A stretch of DNA of 64,000 bases from the NCBI RefSeq assembly GCF_900142605.1, contig NZ_FRBL01000001.1:124001-188000 (forward strand), read 5' to 3'. Position 1 is the stretch's first letter. Each line of letters opens with the position of its first letter. Below are positions 17,144 to 27,657 of this stretch, in pieces. Origin of the DNA: Chitinophaga jiangningensis. Lineage in GTDB: Bacteria; Bacteroidota; Bacteroidia; Chitinophagales; Chitinophagaceae. The notes under the pieces are model-generated. The model searched no databases and was not told where the DNA came from. It was given only the letters and a program-made list of their open reading frames with translations. The translations under genes and the position numbers were made by a program.

Positions 17144-20100
17144 TTAAAAGTCGCATCTCACACCAAAATTTATTTTCCTCATAGCCGGCTGGGTATTGGG
17201 TACTTCAGGATCCAGGCCTTTAAAGTTGGTCAGCATAAAGAGGTTATCTGTGGTAATGTCGAAATACACACCACGCATCTTTGTTCTTTTCAGAATAGTT
17301 TCCGGCACACTATAAGTAAGCGTTGCACTTTGCACCCGCAGCAAATTTATGAGCATGTAGCTACCATCTGAAGTGGTGGCCTTGTTTACCTCCTGCTCGC
17401 TAACGATATGAGGTCGTGGGCCGGCAGAATGATCTCCGGGACCTTTCCATCTTGCATTAAACTGGTCATAGGTTACGTTCGCCATGGTACCAATTTGTGT
17501 CACCAGAGATGCGGAGTTACCATAGTACCTTTTATAGGAGAGATTGGTGGACAGCGACAAGTATTTGTACCGCAAACTGGTTTGAATACCTCCATAAAAT
17601 TTAGGTTGTGTATTCATTCTGATCCTATTATCTGCTGCTCCAGGAGGCAGATTACTATTGGTTTCGATCACACCGTCCTTATCATAGTCTACCAGCATAG
17701 GGATACCGGTAGCAGGATCAATACCTGTGAAATGATATACATAAATATCATCCAGTGACCCGCCGACCACGTATCTGGTATAGTATGAAGATTCCTTTAT
17801 GTTTGGATAGGACAGCAACACGTTCTTCACGAAGCTGGAGTTAGCGGATAAGTACCAGGTAAAACCATTCCTGTTAATGATGTTTCCGGATAAGCTCAGC
17901 TCCACCCCTTTATTCATCACGTTGGCAGGCAGGTTAGTTACCACGTTATTCATGCCGGTGATATAGGCAGTAGTATATGAGAGCAGCTGATCGTCGCAGG
18001 TATTGCGATAATAATTCACATCCAGACTAACCTTATCATCAAAGAAAGTGGTGTTTAAGGCAAGATCCAGTGATTTTTTGGTAGGCCAGTGAAACTGGTT
18101 GTTGGCCTGCCATTGCAGCAACAGTGGATTGCCACCATTGTAGCCATTCAGCTTGGAGCCCTCGCTGGTACCTCCCCATTGTGCGAGGTATTGATATTCC
18201 CCTACCTGATCGCTGCCGGTGGTACCATAGCTGGCACGTAGTTTCACCATGCTTATCATTTTTGGCAATATGGGCTGCATCCATTTTTCCTCTGACAGTA
18301 TCCAGGCTGCACCTACAGAGGAAAAGGTTCCAAACTGCTTACCTGGTCCAAAGCGGCTGCTGCCATCTCTCCTGCCAGTTAAATTGAAAATGTATTTGCT
18401 GGCCAGGTTATAATTGACAGATCCGAATATACCCGCATACTTGTACTCTGCCGCACGTTCCACCGCTTCCACAAATGGCGCATTGGATATACTGTTCATC
18501 AGTTCGGCACTGGTAAACTTAGAGCCTGTAAAGGTATAAGCCCTGGTGTTGGTAGCCTGGTAGGTGCCACCCGCCATTACTGTTACCTCGCCCTGTCCGA
18601 GCAGGAAAGTATAGTTCATTTGCGGTTCTACAATGAGGCTGTTATTCTGGGTTTTACCCAGTATCATCGTCCCGAACTTATAACTTTCGGTTGGAGCAGC
18701 AAAGATCTGTTCAAACGGAGGTGACTTACTTTCTGCATTCAGCGAGTTTAACTGATAACCCACATTTGCTCTGAATGTCAGCCCCTTGATGATATTGTAT
18801 GTCAGGTTCATTCCTGTACGCAGATTCAGTCCTTTCTGCTCCTGTGTTCTGCGTAATTGGGCAAAAGTGAGATCAGACATACCTGTTCCTTTTGTATCCT
18901 GTCCGTAGCTGGCCCATTCAGCATAATTATACTGGCCATCTGCTGTAAACATGGCGGGCGCATTAGGTGCCAATGATATCATGGAAGAAGGCATAAAATT
19001 CTGGTCATTGGCGGTAAATCCCAGGCTGGTGTTCAGTCCAATCAGCAATTTCTGCCCCAAACTGGTATTGTTCAGTGACAGATTAATACCTCCATTTTGT
19101 GTACCTCCGTGCTGGCTAAGTATCCCTTTTTCGCTGGTGTAATTAGCGGAAACATTATAACTGGTTCCACTGGAGCCTCCATTCATACCAATGCCCACCG
19201 CAGTACGCTTTCCAACACCACCAAATAAGAATCGCTGCCAGTCCGTGTTCCGGGTACTATCCCATATCATCAGATCTGGTGCAAAGCCTGGTCCGGGCGT
19301 AGCGGTTGGTGTAATGCCGGCATTTTTAAAGGCCTCCCTTCTCATCTGGAGATAATCAGTGGTATTGAGCAGCTTTTGGTATCTTCTCACCATAGTAAGT
19401 CCTTCAGAGAAATTCAAATTGAATCGGGTTGGACCTGCAGTACCTTTTTTTGTAGAGATAATAATTACTCCATTCGCCCCTCTGCTGCCATAGATAGCGG
19501 TGGCATCCGCATCTTTCAACACTTCAATGGAAGCAATATTCCTCGGGTCAATACCAAAAAAAGGACTCATTCCTATGGGGCTGGTTTGATCAAGCCCCTG
19601 GGAAAGTTGAGAAACCCTGCCGTAGTCTTCTATGCTGCTTCTTCCTGATACATCCAATACACTCATTGGAATGCCATCAATAATTACCAGTGGCTCGGAA
19701 GAAAAGGTAGGGTTGATGGTATTCCTTCCCCTGATTTGCATCCGGACAGGTGCGGAAGCGAAGCCGCTGGTTTGAGTTACTATCAGTCCGGGCACGCGGC
19801 CTTCGAGCGCCTGCATAGGGTTGGATACCGGCAGATTTTCAATTTCTTTTCCTGATACCGTGGTGATACTGCCGGTATTGAAACGCTGAGTGGTAGTACC
19901 GTAGGCCTTTACCACTACCTTGTCCAGCTGATTTTCGGAAGGTTTCATGAATAATACATACTCCCGTTTATTCACATCAATCAGCTGCATTTTTGCAGCA
20001 GTGTACCCTACAAACGATATAATAATTTCTTCCCCTAATTTTACCCCTTTCAGCGTAAAATAACCCTTTTCATCTGTGAGCGTCTGTTTCTTTGTAAAAG

Positions 20101-20539
20101 TACTGCGTACAGATGCATTGGGCATGCCCACCGCATTTTCAGCATACACACGGCCGGTAATATTGATTGTATCCACCGGCCCTGTTGCAGCCTCCCTTCT
20201 GGCAGCAGTATTTATCGACACTACTTTATTAATCACCTTGTACTCAAACGGAGATCCTTCAAATACTTTTTCTATGGCCGATTTTACATCCGAATTTTTC
20301 AGGTCTACATTTACCTGGTAGTTTTTATCCTTTAACTCTTTCGGGTATACGAAATTATACCCCGTTTGTTTTTCTATCTCCTTACAGGCCTTCTCAATCG
20401 GCGTGTTTTTTAGGGAGAGATTAACGGTTTGCGCGGACAGTCCCTGCGCAAATACTACGAAAGCTGCCAGTAAGAGCATACGGCAGCTCAACTTCCCATT
20501 GAGAGAAGCCAAACAGGCGTTGACTTGCAACGCCTTCAT
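17144..20539 (-). CDS. SusC/RagA TonB-linked outer membrane receptor with STN domain (second copy)
   Basis: Start 20539 gives MKALQVNACLASLNGK... with cleavage after GLSAQ. The longer frame to 20566 is possible. It has the STN domain (about 38-105, LKNTPIEKACKEIEKQTGYNF), a CarboxypepD_reg-like domain (DTINITGRVYAENAVGMPNA...), a plug with VVVKAYGTTTQRF and VLKDADATAIYGSRGANGV, and a beta-barrel. At 1131 aa it aligns with the 12118-15507 receptor from end to end. As the first SusC in transcription order it is probably the head of the four-gene SusCDCD block. The 176-bp region upstream (20540-20715) contains no copy of the TTGAACTAGTCA motif found before the lipoprotein genes. Confidence 0.95.
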   Translation of the reverse strand: MKALQVNACLASLNGKLSCRMLLLAAFVVFAQGLSAQTVNLSLKNTPIEKACKEIEKQTGYNFVYPKELKDKNYQVNVDLKNSDVKSAIEKVFEGSPFEYKVINKVVSINTAARREAATGPVDTINITGRVYAENAVGMPNASVRSTFTKKQTLTDEKGYFTLKGVKLGEEIIISFVGYTAAKMQLIDVNKREYVLFMKPSENQLDKVVVKAYGTTTQRFNTGSITTVSGKEIENLPVSNPMQALEGRVPGLIVTQTSGFASAPVRMQIRGRNTINPTFSSEPLVIIDGIPMSVLDVSGRSSIEDYGRVSQLSQGLDQTSPIGMSPFFGIDPRNIASIEVLKDADATAIYGSRGANGVIIISTKKGTAGPTRFNLNFSEGLTMVRRYQKLLNTTDYLQMRREAFKNAGITPTATPGPGFAPDLMIWDSTRNTDWQRFLFGGVGKRTAVGIGMNGGSSGTSYNVSANYTSEKGILSQHGGTQNGGINLSLNNTSLGQKLLIGLNTSLGFTANDQNFMPSSMISLAPNAPAMFTADGQYNYAEWASYGQDTKGTGMSDLTFAQLRRTQEQKGLNLRTGMNLTYNIIKGLTFRANVGYQLNSLNAESKSPPFEQIFAAPTESYKFGTMILGKTQNNSLIVEPQMNYTFLLGQGEVTVMAGGTYQATNTRAYTFTGSKFTSAELMNSISNAPFVEAVERAAEYKYAGIFGSVNYNLASKYIFNLTGRRDGSSRFGPGKQFGTFSSVGAAWILSEEKWMQPILPKMISMVKLRASYGTTGSDQVGEYQYLAQWGGTSEGSKLNGYNGGNPLLLQWQANNQFHWPTKKSLDLALNTTFFDDKVSLDVNYYRNTCDDQLLSYTTAYITGMNNVVTNLPANVMNKGVELSLSGNIINRNGFTWYLSANSSFVKNVLLSYPNIKESSYYTRYVVGGSLDDIYVYHFTGIDPATGIPMLVDYDKDGVIETNSNLPPGAADNRIRMNTQPKFYGGIQTSLRYKYLSLSTNLSYKRYYGNSASLVTQIGTMANVTYDQFNARWKGPGDHSAGPRPHIVSEQEVNKATTSDGSYMLINLLRVQSATLTYSVPETILKRTKMRGVYFDITTDNLFMLTNFKGLDPEVPNTQPAMRKINFGVRCDF

Positions 20540-20715
20540 TTTCTTAAATTTTATCAAGGCAAGCAAAATTTCAAGTAATAGAATAATAGGTAAAAACCCT
20601 TCAGCAATAGCAATACATCCTTGAATGCATGCACATAACCGTGCGGAAGCACTGGCATCTTAGTTGGTAAAAATGTTTGTTTTATTCATCTGGTTGAGCG
20701 ATTTAGATAATGCGA

Positions 20716-21948
20716 TTATGGTCGAACGATCAAGTCTTTTCCTTTCAGTTCAAAATGTACGTATCCTGTTGATTCAAGTATAGTTAAGACATCTGATAAA
20801 TTCGTATTGCGTGGTATCTTGCCGATAAACTGCTGCGTGATGTTACCTTCGTATTTAACATCAACATCATACCAGCGACTAACCTGTCGCATGATTTCCT
20901 GAATGGAGGCATCCTGCAGGTAGAATATTCCTGCTTTCCACGCCAGTACTTCATCCAGGTCGGCATTCACTACTTTAAACTGGCCATTGGCAGCTGCCTG
21001 TGCCTGTTGGCCCGGTGCCAGTACCACACTATTATCGTTAGTGATGACACGGATTTTACCCGTTTCAAGGGTAGCGCTATGTGCAGGTTCATCCGGGTAG
21101 GCTTGTATATTAAAGCTGGTTCCCAATACCTGCACGTTCAATGGTGTTTTTTCCCCTCTTGGTACATTTACATAAAATTGTTTGGATGCATCTGGCGCTA
21201 CTTCGAAATAAGCCTCGCCGGTGAGTGTTACAGTTCTTTGATTTCCTGTAAATACGGCAGGGTAACGCAGCGAAGAAGCAGCGTTTAACCATACCTGTGT
21301 ACCGTCTGGCAGCACCAGTTTAAACTGTCCGCCTCGGGGAGTACTAATTTTATTATAGGTAATTTCCTGTGACGCGGCGTTGCCGGCAGCAGTGTAAGCA
21401 ATCGTTCCGTCGTCCTTCTTCAACACACTGGCATTACCCTGTACGGCCAGCACACCATTGGAGGCGCTGTCCAATACAATCTGGCTACCATCAGCCAGTT
21501 CCAGCACCGCCTTATCTCCACCGGGCAACACGTCACTGCTGTAACGCGCTGCCATTGGAGTTTCCAGGGTTTTCTTTTGCTTATGAAGGATTATAATGGC
21601 GGAAGAAATAACAACTACAGATGCGATGGCCGCAGCTGCAGCCCATCGCATCCATACCCGCTTTGCGGGAACAATTTTCGCATCAACGTTAACGCCTATA
21701 CGATTCCATACATCATCCAGTGCAGCCACTTCGTCCACCTGCTGCATCGTTCTTAGCGATGTCTCCAGTACCGGCGAGGTGGTCATATCATCATAGAAAG
21801 CACGGTGATCTTCGGACTGCTGGTCCAGCCAGTGCTGCAGCTCCCGCGCATCCGCTTCGCTCAGCGTACCCTGTTCTCTGCCCAACAATAAACCGGCAAT
21901 TTTTTCCATGATTTCAATTTCCTGCTGATCGGATAACGGTGTTGACAA
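20716..21948 (-). CDS. FecR family anti-sigma factor (FecR + DUF4974)
   Basis: The 410-aa inner membrane regulator has a cytoplasmic N-terminal sigma-binding region (1-95), one membrane segment (about 99-121), the periplasmic FecR domain (ISTPRGGQFKLVLPDGTQVWL, GEAYFEVAPD) and a C-terminal DUF4974 domain (IFYLQDASIQEIMRQVSRWYDVDVKYEG). In this class the periplasmic part senses the STN domain of a TonB receptor and controls a cognate ECF sigma factor. Two STN receptors lie directly downstream. The only ECF sigma gene in the window is 6.5 kb away (28408-29004), so the usual adjacent FecI-FecR pair is split. It starts 12 bp after the metalloprotease stop at 21961, which suggests co-transcription with the protease. 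Confidence 0.93.
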   Translation of the reverse strand: MSTPLSDQQEIEIMEKIAGLLLGREQGTLSEADARELQHWLDQQSEDHRAFYDDMTTSPVLETSLRTMQQVDEVAALDDVWNRIGVNVDAKIVPAKRVWMRWAAAAAIASVVVISSAIIILHKQKKTLETPMAARYSSDVLPGGDKAVLELADGSQIVLDSASNGVLAVQGNASVLKKDDGTIAYTAAGNAASQEITYNKISTPRGGQFKLVLPDGTQVWLNAASSLRYPAVFTGNQRTVTLTGEAYFEVAPDASKQFYVNVPRGEKTPLNVQVLGTSFNIQAYPDEPAHSATLETGKIRVITNDNSVVLAPGQQAQAAANGQFKVVNADLDEVLAWKAGIFYLQDASIQEIMRQVSRWYDVDVKYEGNITQQFIGKIPRNTNLSDVLTILESTGYVHFELKGKDLIVRP

Positions 21949-21960
21949 CTTATCTATCTT

Positions 21961-24420
21961 TTATTTTTTCGATAATATTTTTTCTATCCTGACATTAATA
22001 TCTGCCAGGTGCGCTTTGGTAATGGCATCGTTGTTACTGCTCATCGCCTGCTTCACCTGTGACTGGATCTTTACCACATCCAGGCGTACCAGGGAAGAAA
22101 TGTCTGTTTCGGTATCATCCGATGCTGCTGAGCCCAGGATGTTGTTCACCGCATTCAGGTATACCTTCTGCAGGTTGCGGCGATAAGCATCGCCTTTCAT
22201 ATTACCCCAGATACCTTCATGCACCATCGCGATAAATTCCTCCACACTCATGGCGTCCTTACCAAACCGGCGTTCGTTGTTCAGCATGAAGTTGAGTCTT
22301 TTAGCTCCATACAGGGAAGCCAATACTTTCTTCTGCATATCCTGTACATAATCCTTGATAGCAGGCTCACCTACCATGCTGGTAACCTTTGGGTCCAGGA
22401 TCCACTTAGGAGTGGCAAACAGCTGCTTATTGAAGAAGTCAACCGCATCAATTTGCAATTGCCTTGGCACCGGCGCATAGGCTGCGCGGCTATCCCCCTC
22501 AGGGCGTGCGGTATAGTTGGTAGTACCAACATAGCGGATCACATGGTTCATGTAACGCTCGTACTGGCCTTTTACTTCCTTGTAAATTTCATCCAGCGTT
22601 TTGTTTAAGCCGGCTTCTTCGCGGGTCCACTCCGGCAGGTTGGCTACTACCCTTTTCAGGTTTTCGATACCGAGGGCACTGGCTTTGGCGGCGTTATCGC
22701 CCAGGTCTTCCGTTTGGCAGCGGGCATCATCCTGGCGTGTTTCCCCATCTCCAAACCAGAGGCGTGGATTTTCATTGAGGCGCTTTGTCACCACTTTATC
22801 CAGGATCTCCTTATCTTTTGCTGCTGTTGGTGCATAGATCAGTTTGTAGCCCCATTCGATCGCCCATTGGTCGTACTCTCCGATGCGTGGGAACAACAGC
22901 TCCTGTGGAATGTTATCTTCAGGCTGTGCTACGTAGTTGAAACGGGCGTAATCCATGATGCTGGCTGTATGGCCATGCTTTTGCAGGTAAGCAATATTAC
23001 GCAGACTGTCTACCGGCGTCATGGCGCTGCTGCCGAAGTTATGACGCAGGCCCAGTGTATGGCCTACTTCATGACTGGATACAAAGCGGATCAGCTGTCC
23101 CATCAGCTCCTCGTCAAACTTAGGCTTACGAGCCATCGGATCATTAGGCGCGCCCTGAATCATATACCAGTTACGCACCAGGCTCATTACGTTGTGGTAC
23201 CAGCCAATATGTGTCTGAATAATTTCACCACTGCGCGGATCATGCACATTTGGACCATAGGCGTTGGCTACCGGTGATGGGAAGTAATTGATGAAGGAAT
23301 AGCGCACATCATCCATGCTCATAGTAGAATCATTCTCCGGCCATTCTTTAGCCATGATGGCGTTCTTAAATCCAGCCTTCTCGAAAGCTACTTGCCAGTC
23401 GTTCACACCCTGGATCAGGTATTTACGCCATTGCTTAGGCGTAGCCGGATCAATATAATATACAATTGGTTTTGCAGGTTCTACCAGCTCCCCACTTTTA
23501 TACTTCTCCACATCTTCCGGCTTTGGTTCCAGTCGCCAGCGAACAATGAAGTCGCGGCGCTCCGCACGCTGCTGGTTATCACCAAACTCCGTCAGGTAAT
23601 CCGCAAAGTAGCCTACACGAAAATCCGTGAAACGGCGCTGCATAGGCGCTTTAGGCAATAATACAATGGAGGTGGATGATTCCAGGGACACGGGTGCACC
23701 CATGGTTTGTGTTTGCGTAGGCTTACTGTTACCATTTTTACGCGTAACGATCTCCAGGTTCTCCGGGTAACTTTCTGAAGATAATACCTCGATATCTTTA
23801 AAAGTTTTACCCATTACCACCCTCGACAGATTGCTACCTTCCACAGAGTTGGAGATGGCAGATGCTTCTTTTAAGTACTTACCCAGGTCAATTATATAGC
23901 TGGCGGAATCTTTGCCATATGCCTTGATAGGCAGGCTGGCAGCCACCGGCGCGTTGTTGGACTGTACCACTGCTTTGTAAATCACATCGGTGGTGTCTGC
24001 ATCCGCAATCACGAGGTTCAGCCGCATCTTCAACGTTTCGTTGGGGCCTTTTTCAAAGAACACGGTATTTTCATCCAGGGATTCACCAGCGAAAACACCG
24101 GAACCGGCAGGTGATTTCTTCAGGCGGTTTACCACCATGAAATCCCGGCCCAGCAAGCTATCCGGGATTTCCATATACAACGTATCCAGCGAGGCTGTTT
24201 TGTATAAAGTAAACATACCCGCCTTTTTGATCAGCGTACTGGTTACCACCTTATCAAATGGCAGTACGCCATTTTTGTTTGGTTTCACCTCCGGTGCAGC
24301 AGGCTTGGCTGCCGCCGCTGCCGTAGCAGCTGCTTTCTGCTTCTTTTTATTTCCACCTTTAAACACGGCGCAGGAGGCTACCAGTGTAACTAAAGGAATA
24401 TATGCATAGCGTTTCATCAC
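21961..24420 (-). CDS. zinc-dependent metalloprotease lipoprotein (DUF5117/DUF4953 family)
   Basis: The N-terminus MMKRYAYIPLVTLVASCAVFK carries lipobox VASC. The zinc site HEVGHTLGLRH at about residues 449-459 has the metzincin pattern HExxHxxGxxH, and SIMDYARFNYV supplies the Met-turn. The flanking regions match the large Bacteroidota zinc-dependent metalloprotease family with DUF5117/DUF5118 upstream and DUF4953 around the catalytic part. The 819-aa length is typical. It should be exported and lipid-anchored, degrading protein outside the inner membrane. It has a close paralog at 25164-27629, and each copy follows a small lipoprotein gene. FecR follows after 12 bp, linking this copy to the signalling circuit. 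Confidence 0.93.
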   Translation of the reverse strand: MMKRYAYIPLVTLVASCAVFKGGNKKKQKAAATAAAAAKPAAPEVKPNKNGVLPFDKVVTSTLIKKAGMFTLYKTASLDTLYMEIPDSLLGRDFMVVNRLKKSPAGSGVFAGESLDENTVFFEKGPNETLKMRLNLVIADADTTDVIYKAVVQSNNAPVAASLPIKAYGKDSASYIIDLGKYLKEASAISNSVEGSNLSRVVMGKTFKDIEVLSSESYPENLEIVTRKNGNSKPTQTQTMGAPVSLESSTSIVLLPKAPMQRRFTDFRVGYFADYLTEFGDNQQRAERRDFIVRWRLEPKPEDVEKYKSGELVEPAKPIVYYIDPATPKQWRKYLIQGVNDWQVAFEKAGFKNAIMAKEWPENDSTMSMDDVRYSFINYFPSPVANAYGPNVHDPRSGEIIQTHIGWYHNVMSLVRNWYMIQGAPNDPMARKPKFDEELMGQLIRFVSSHEVGHTLGLRHNFGSSAMTPVDSLRNIAYLQKHGHTASIMDYARFNYVAQPEDNIPQELLFPRIGEYDQWAIEWGYKLIYAPTAAKDKEILDKVVTKRLNENPRLWFGDGETRQDDARCQTEDLGDNAAKASALGIENLKRVVANLPEWTREEAGLNKTLDEIYKEVKGQYERYMNHVIRYVGTTNYTARPEGDSRAAYAPVPRQLQIDAVDFFNKQLFATPKWILDPKVTSMVGEPAIKDYVQDMQKKVLASLYGAKRLNFMLNNERRFGKDAMSVEEFIAMVHEGIWGNMKGDAYRRNLQKVYLNAVNNILGSAASDDTETDISSLVRLDVVKIQSQVKQAMSSNNDAITKAHLADINVRIEKILSKK

Positions 24421-24489
24421 AGATCTACTATTAAGGATTTTGGAATGAGTAAATATTGGAGCGACGTTGGATGGAAGAATAGTCCATAC

Positions 24490-25014
24490 TTATTGTGTAA
24501 CTGCCTGTATTTCCGGAACCGTTTTAATCAGCCGGATATAGTTTTCAGCCCTTATGGCTGCAGCATCGTCCCATATAAGTTGCAATGGAACCTGCCTGTT
24601 ATCCAGCCGGATGGCATAGTTGGTACTTTTATTACCGGCGTTCGTTGTGCGCAGATCAAGGATGATTCCTTTACGATCTGTTTGCAGCCATCCTTCCAGT
24701 AAATTCATGGCTATCGGGCGATACCTTTCAGCCAGGCTAAAGGCAATAGAATCGTAGAAATGGTCCGGTAAGGCAACACTATAGTAGGTAGTAGTAACAT
24801 CTGTTGGCGACAAATCTACTACACGTGTTTCAAAAGGTAAAGCGTTGTCCCATTCTTTTTTCACGATGCCGGTATCATCCTTAGTTTCCACTCCCGGCAT
24901 ATAGGCGCCGGGCATGGTTTTACGTGGTGGTGCCTTCTTCACCCCATCATCACAACTCACCAGCAGCATCGGCAAAGCCGCTACCAGCAATACTTTTTTC
25001 ATTTTAAACGGCAT
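24490..25014 (-). CDS. small lipoprotein paired with the metalloprotease
   Basis: Start 25014 (ATGCCG) is chosen because the paralog at 27658-28242 also begins ATGCCG at the equivalent place. It gives MPFKMKKVLLVAALPMLLVSC with lipobox LVSC. The protein is about 174 aa of unknown family. It shares with its paralog the blocks DSIAFSLAERYRP, RKGIILDLRTT and VPLQLIWDDA. The two copies each lie directly upstream of a metalloprotease gene, so the product is probably a chaperone, inhibitor or surface partner of the protease. That role is inferred from conserved order only. A terminator upstream (25116-25145) and the motif at 25068-25079 suggest this module has its own promoter. Confidence 0.8.
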   Translation of the reverse strand: MPFKMKKVLLVAALPMLLVSCDDGVKKAPPRKTMPGAYMPGVETKDDTGIVKKEWDNALPFETRVVDLSPTDVTTTYYSVALPDHFYDSIAFSLAERYRPIAMNLLEGWLQTDRKGIILDLRTTNAGNKSTNYAIRLDNRQVPLQLIWDDAAAIRAENYIRLIKTVPEIQAVTQ

Positions 25015-25067
25015 AGCGAACAGGTTATACAGTTTGTAATACTGACTAAAACACCCGACGGGTATAT

Positions 25068-25079
25068 TTGAACTAGTCA
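25068..25079 (-). promoter_or_regulatory. conserved 12-bp motif upstream of the lipoprotein/protease module
   Basis: TTGAACTAGTCA on the plus strand (TGACTAGTTCAA in transcript sense) lies 54 bp before the ATGCCG start. The same 12 bases lie 45 bp before the paralogous start at 28242, and both are followed by a CCC..CG.GTGTTT stretch. It may be a promoter element for the ECF sigma factor of the island, which is inference. Confidence 0.5.
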
Positions 25080-25115
25080 TTACCGGAAATTTTCTTCTCC
25101 CTAAATAAGTGTTAT

Positions 25116-25145
25116 AAAAAGCCTCCTGCTAACCAGGCAGGAGGC
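25116..25145 (-). terminator. intrinsic terminator after the second metalloprotease
   Basis: GCCTCCTGC (25121-25129) pairs with GCAGGAGGC (25137-25145). On the minus strand the stem is followed by TTTTT. It lies 19 bp after the protease stop at 25164. Confidence 0.8.
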
Positions 25146-25163
25146 CTGCTTTCATCAACACTA

Positions 25164-27629
25164 CTAAAGCTTATTTTTCCGTTTATTTTCGAATTGGGTT
25201 ATTCTCGCATCCAGATCCAGCAGGTGTGCCTTATCCACAGTGGTAGCAGCTTTTGGCGTAGCCTGTTTTATCTGGCGGTGCAGGTTATCTGCTTCTGCGA
25301 GCAAAAGGGAAAACACGTCCGACTCCCCTTCTGCATAAGCAGGATTACTCAGGTTATCCAGCAGCGCGCCTACGTAATTCTTTTGCAGATCACGGCGGTA
25401 GGGGTCCATTTTGATGGCACCATTATTCAGTTCGCGCCAGGTCATGCTGTGCAGTACTGATAATAATTTATCCACACCTAATGATTTCTTATCAAAACGT
25501 TCGTAGTTGGTTTGCTGATAATCCAGGCGCTTGTAATCCAGCAGTGAGTTCATCACGCGTGCCTGCAGGTCGCCAAGGAACTCCTCGCCCACGGGTGCAG
25601 GATTTGCCGCCATCGACGTGATCTGCGGATCAATCAGCCAGGAAGGAGTAGTAAATAGTTGTTTATCTAAAAAGTTAAGCGCGTCCAGTTGCTTTTGTAG
25701 GGATACAGGTGCTATTACCGGCTGTTTGTCGCCATCTGCGCGCGGCGTATATGTGAGCGTACCCACATATTGCAGGGCATGATTCATATACCTGAAAAAC
25801 TGACCCTGTACCTGGCGGTACATGTCCGACAGGTCATCATGTAATCCTTCCGGATTATACGTCCATACCGGCAGGTTTTTCATCACACGTTTCAGGTTTT
25901 CGATACCATAGGTACCGGCTTTGGCAGCATCATCACCGAGGTCTTCTGTCTGGCATCGCGGGTCGATTTTTTTAACTTCACCGTCTCCAAACCAAAGTCG
26001 CGGATTAGCTGCCAGTGCGGCACTCGTCATATCGTGGAATTGTTTATTATCGGCATTCATGTTATTGCCCGTATAAGTGTATCCCCATTTGATGGCCCAC
26101 TGATCATACTCGCCGATTCGCGGAAACAGCAGTTGCTGCGGGATATGATCCTCCGGTTGTGCCACATAGTTAAAGCGGGCATAATCCATGATGCTGGCTG
26201 TATGGCCGTGTGCACGGAGGTAGTTGATGTTACGCAGGCTGTCCACCGGCGTCATGCTGCTACTGCCGAAGTTATGTCGCAGGCCAAGTGTATGCCCTAC
26301 TTCATGGCTGGATACAAAGCGAATCAGCTGCCCCATCAGTTCATCATCAAATTTGGCGTGGCGTGCCTGCGGGTCGTTAGGCCCTGCCTGCAACATGTAC
26401 CAGTTTCGCAGCAGTTGCATCACGTTATGATACCAGCCAATATGTGTTTGAATGATCTCACCGCTACGTGGGTCTATAACATTCGGACCGTAGGCATTGG
26501 CTACTTCTGAAGGGAAGTAGTTAATGAAGGAGAAGCGCGCATCGTCCAGGTGCATGGTGGTATCCCCTTCCGGCCACTCTTTTGCTACGATGGCATTTTT
26601 AAAGCCCGCTTTCTCGAAAGCCACCTGCCAGTCGTTCACACCCATGATCAGGTATTTGCGCCATTTCTTAGGTGTTTTTGGATCTATATAATAAACAATA
26701 GGTTTTACCGGTTCTACCAACTCACCTCTTTTATACCTTTCCAAATCGGCCGCTTTAGGCTCCAAGCGCCAGCGGCGGGCAATGGCGAGTCGATCCGCTT
26801 TTTGCTGATCCTCTGCAAAGAAATTCTGGTACATAGGAAAATAACCTACACGGCTATCAATAATCCTGCGTACCATTGGTTGTACAGGCAATAATATCAG
26901 GGAGGTATTTGATTCGAGAGAATACAGGTTTTTCTCATCTCTGTCCGGGCAGTCTTTGCTCACTGCGAGCTCCAGGTTGAGCGGATAAGATCGTACATCC
27001 GTAATTTCAATGTTCTTAATCAGCGGATACACCACTCTTCTTCTCAGGGAATCATTTTTTTCTACCTGGTGCACAAAGCTGGTGGTTTCTTTTACGTAAG
27101 CCGAAAAGAGGACTACCGAAGTGCTGGAATCCTTACCGTAGGCCTTAATTGGCAGGGTTGCTACCACCGGACCCAGGTTATTATTTTTTACGTTATTGTA
27201 GAAAAGGCTGCCTGCATCGGCGGTACTTTCCATATCTACTTCACGGATGCAGATAGTTTCGTTAGCACCTTTTTCAAAGTGGATAACCCCATTGGCCAGT
27301 TCCTCTCCTGCAAATACGTTGATGTTTCCCGGGCTTTTGGTTATCCGGTTCAGCACCAGGATATCGCGTCCCAGGAGGCTGTCAGGTATTTCGAAATAGA
27401 TGCTGTCCAGGTCGGCGCTGGCATGCACGGTAAACATGCCTGGCTTGGTGATCATGCTTTTAGTGATCACCTCCGCAAAGGATTTCACGCCATGCTTATT
27501 TGGCAGGGCAGCCGGTTTGGCGGCGGTAGTTGGAGGGGCGGCAGGCTGTGCTTTCTTCTTGTGATTGTTTTTAAACACGGCACAGGAAGCCATCAGTGCT
27601 GCCAGCGAAATATATGTGTAGCGTTTCAT
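25164..27629 (-). CDS. zinc-dependent metalloprotease lipoprotein (DUF5117/DUF4953 family), second copy
   Basis: Start 27629 gives MKRYTYISLAALMASC with lipobox LMASC. The longer frame to 27704 runs into the upstream lipoprotein gene and lacks a signal. The 821-aa product aligns with the protease at 21961-24420 throughout. It has HEVGHTLGLRHN at about residue 442 and SIMDYARFNYVAQPEDHIPQ as the Met-turn block. It should be an exported, lipid-anchored metzincin-type protease. The sequence after the catalytic region differs more from its paralog than the core does. It is transcribed together with the lipoprotein gene at 27658-28242 and ends at a clear terminator. Confidence 0.93.
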   Translation of the reverse strand: MKRYTYISLAALMASCAVFKNNHKKKAQPAAPPTTAAKPAALPNKHGVKSFAEVITKSMITKPGMFTVHASADLDSIYFEIPDSLLGRDILVLNRITKSPGNINVFAGEELANGVIHFEKGANETICIREVDMESTADAGSLFYNNVKNNNLGPVVATLPIKAYGKDSSTSVVLFSAYVKETTSFVHQVEKNDSLRRRVVYPLIKNIEITDVRSYPLNLELAVSKDCPDRDEKNLYSLESNTSLILLPVQPMVRRIIDSRVGYFPMYQNFFAEDQQKADRLAIARRWRLEPKAADLERYKRGELVEPVKPIVYYIDPKTPKKWRKYLIMGVNDWQVAFEKAGFKNAIVAKEWPEGDTTMHLDDARFSFINYFPSEVANAYGPNVIDPRSGEIIQTHIGWYHNVMQLLRNWYMLQAGPNDPQARHAKFDDELMGQLIRFVSSHEVGHTLGLRHNFGSSSMTPVDSLRNINYLRAHGHTASIMDYARFNYVAQPEDHIPQQLLFPRIGEYDQWAIKWGYTYTGNNMNADNKQFHDMTSAALAANPRLWFGDGEVKKIDPRCQTEDLGDDAAKAGTYGIENLKRVMKNLPVWTYNPEGLHDDLSDMYRQVQGQFFRYMNHALQYVGTLTYTPRADGDKQPVIAPVSLQKQLDALNFLDKQLFTTPSWLIDPQITSMAANPAPVGEEFLGDLQARVMNSLLDYKRLDYQQTNYERFDKKSLGVDKLLSVLHSMTWRELNNGAIKMDPYRRDLQKNYVGALLDNLSNPAYAEGESDVFSLLLAEADNLHRQIKQATPKAATTVDKAHLLDLDARITQFENKRKNKL

Positions 27630-27657
27630 GACAGGTTTACTTGTAAATGATGAAGTC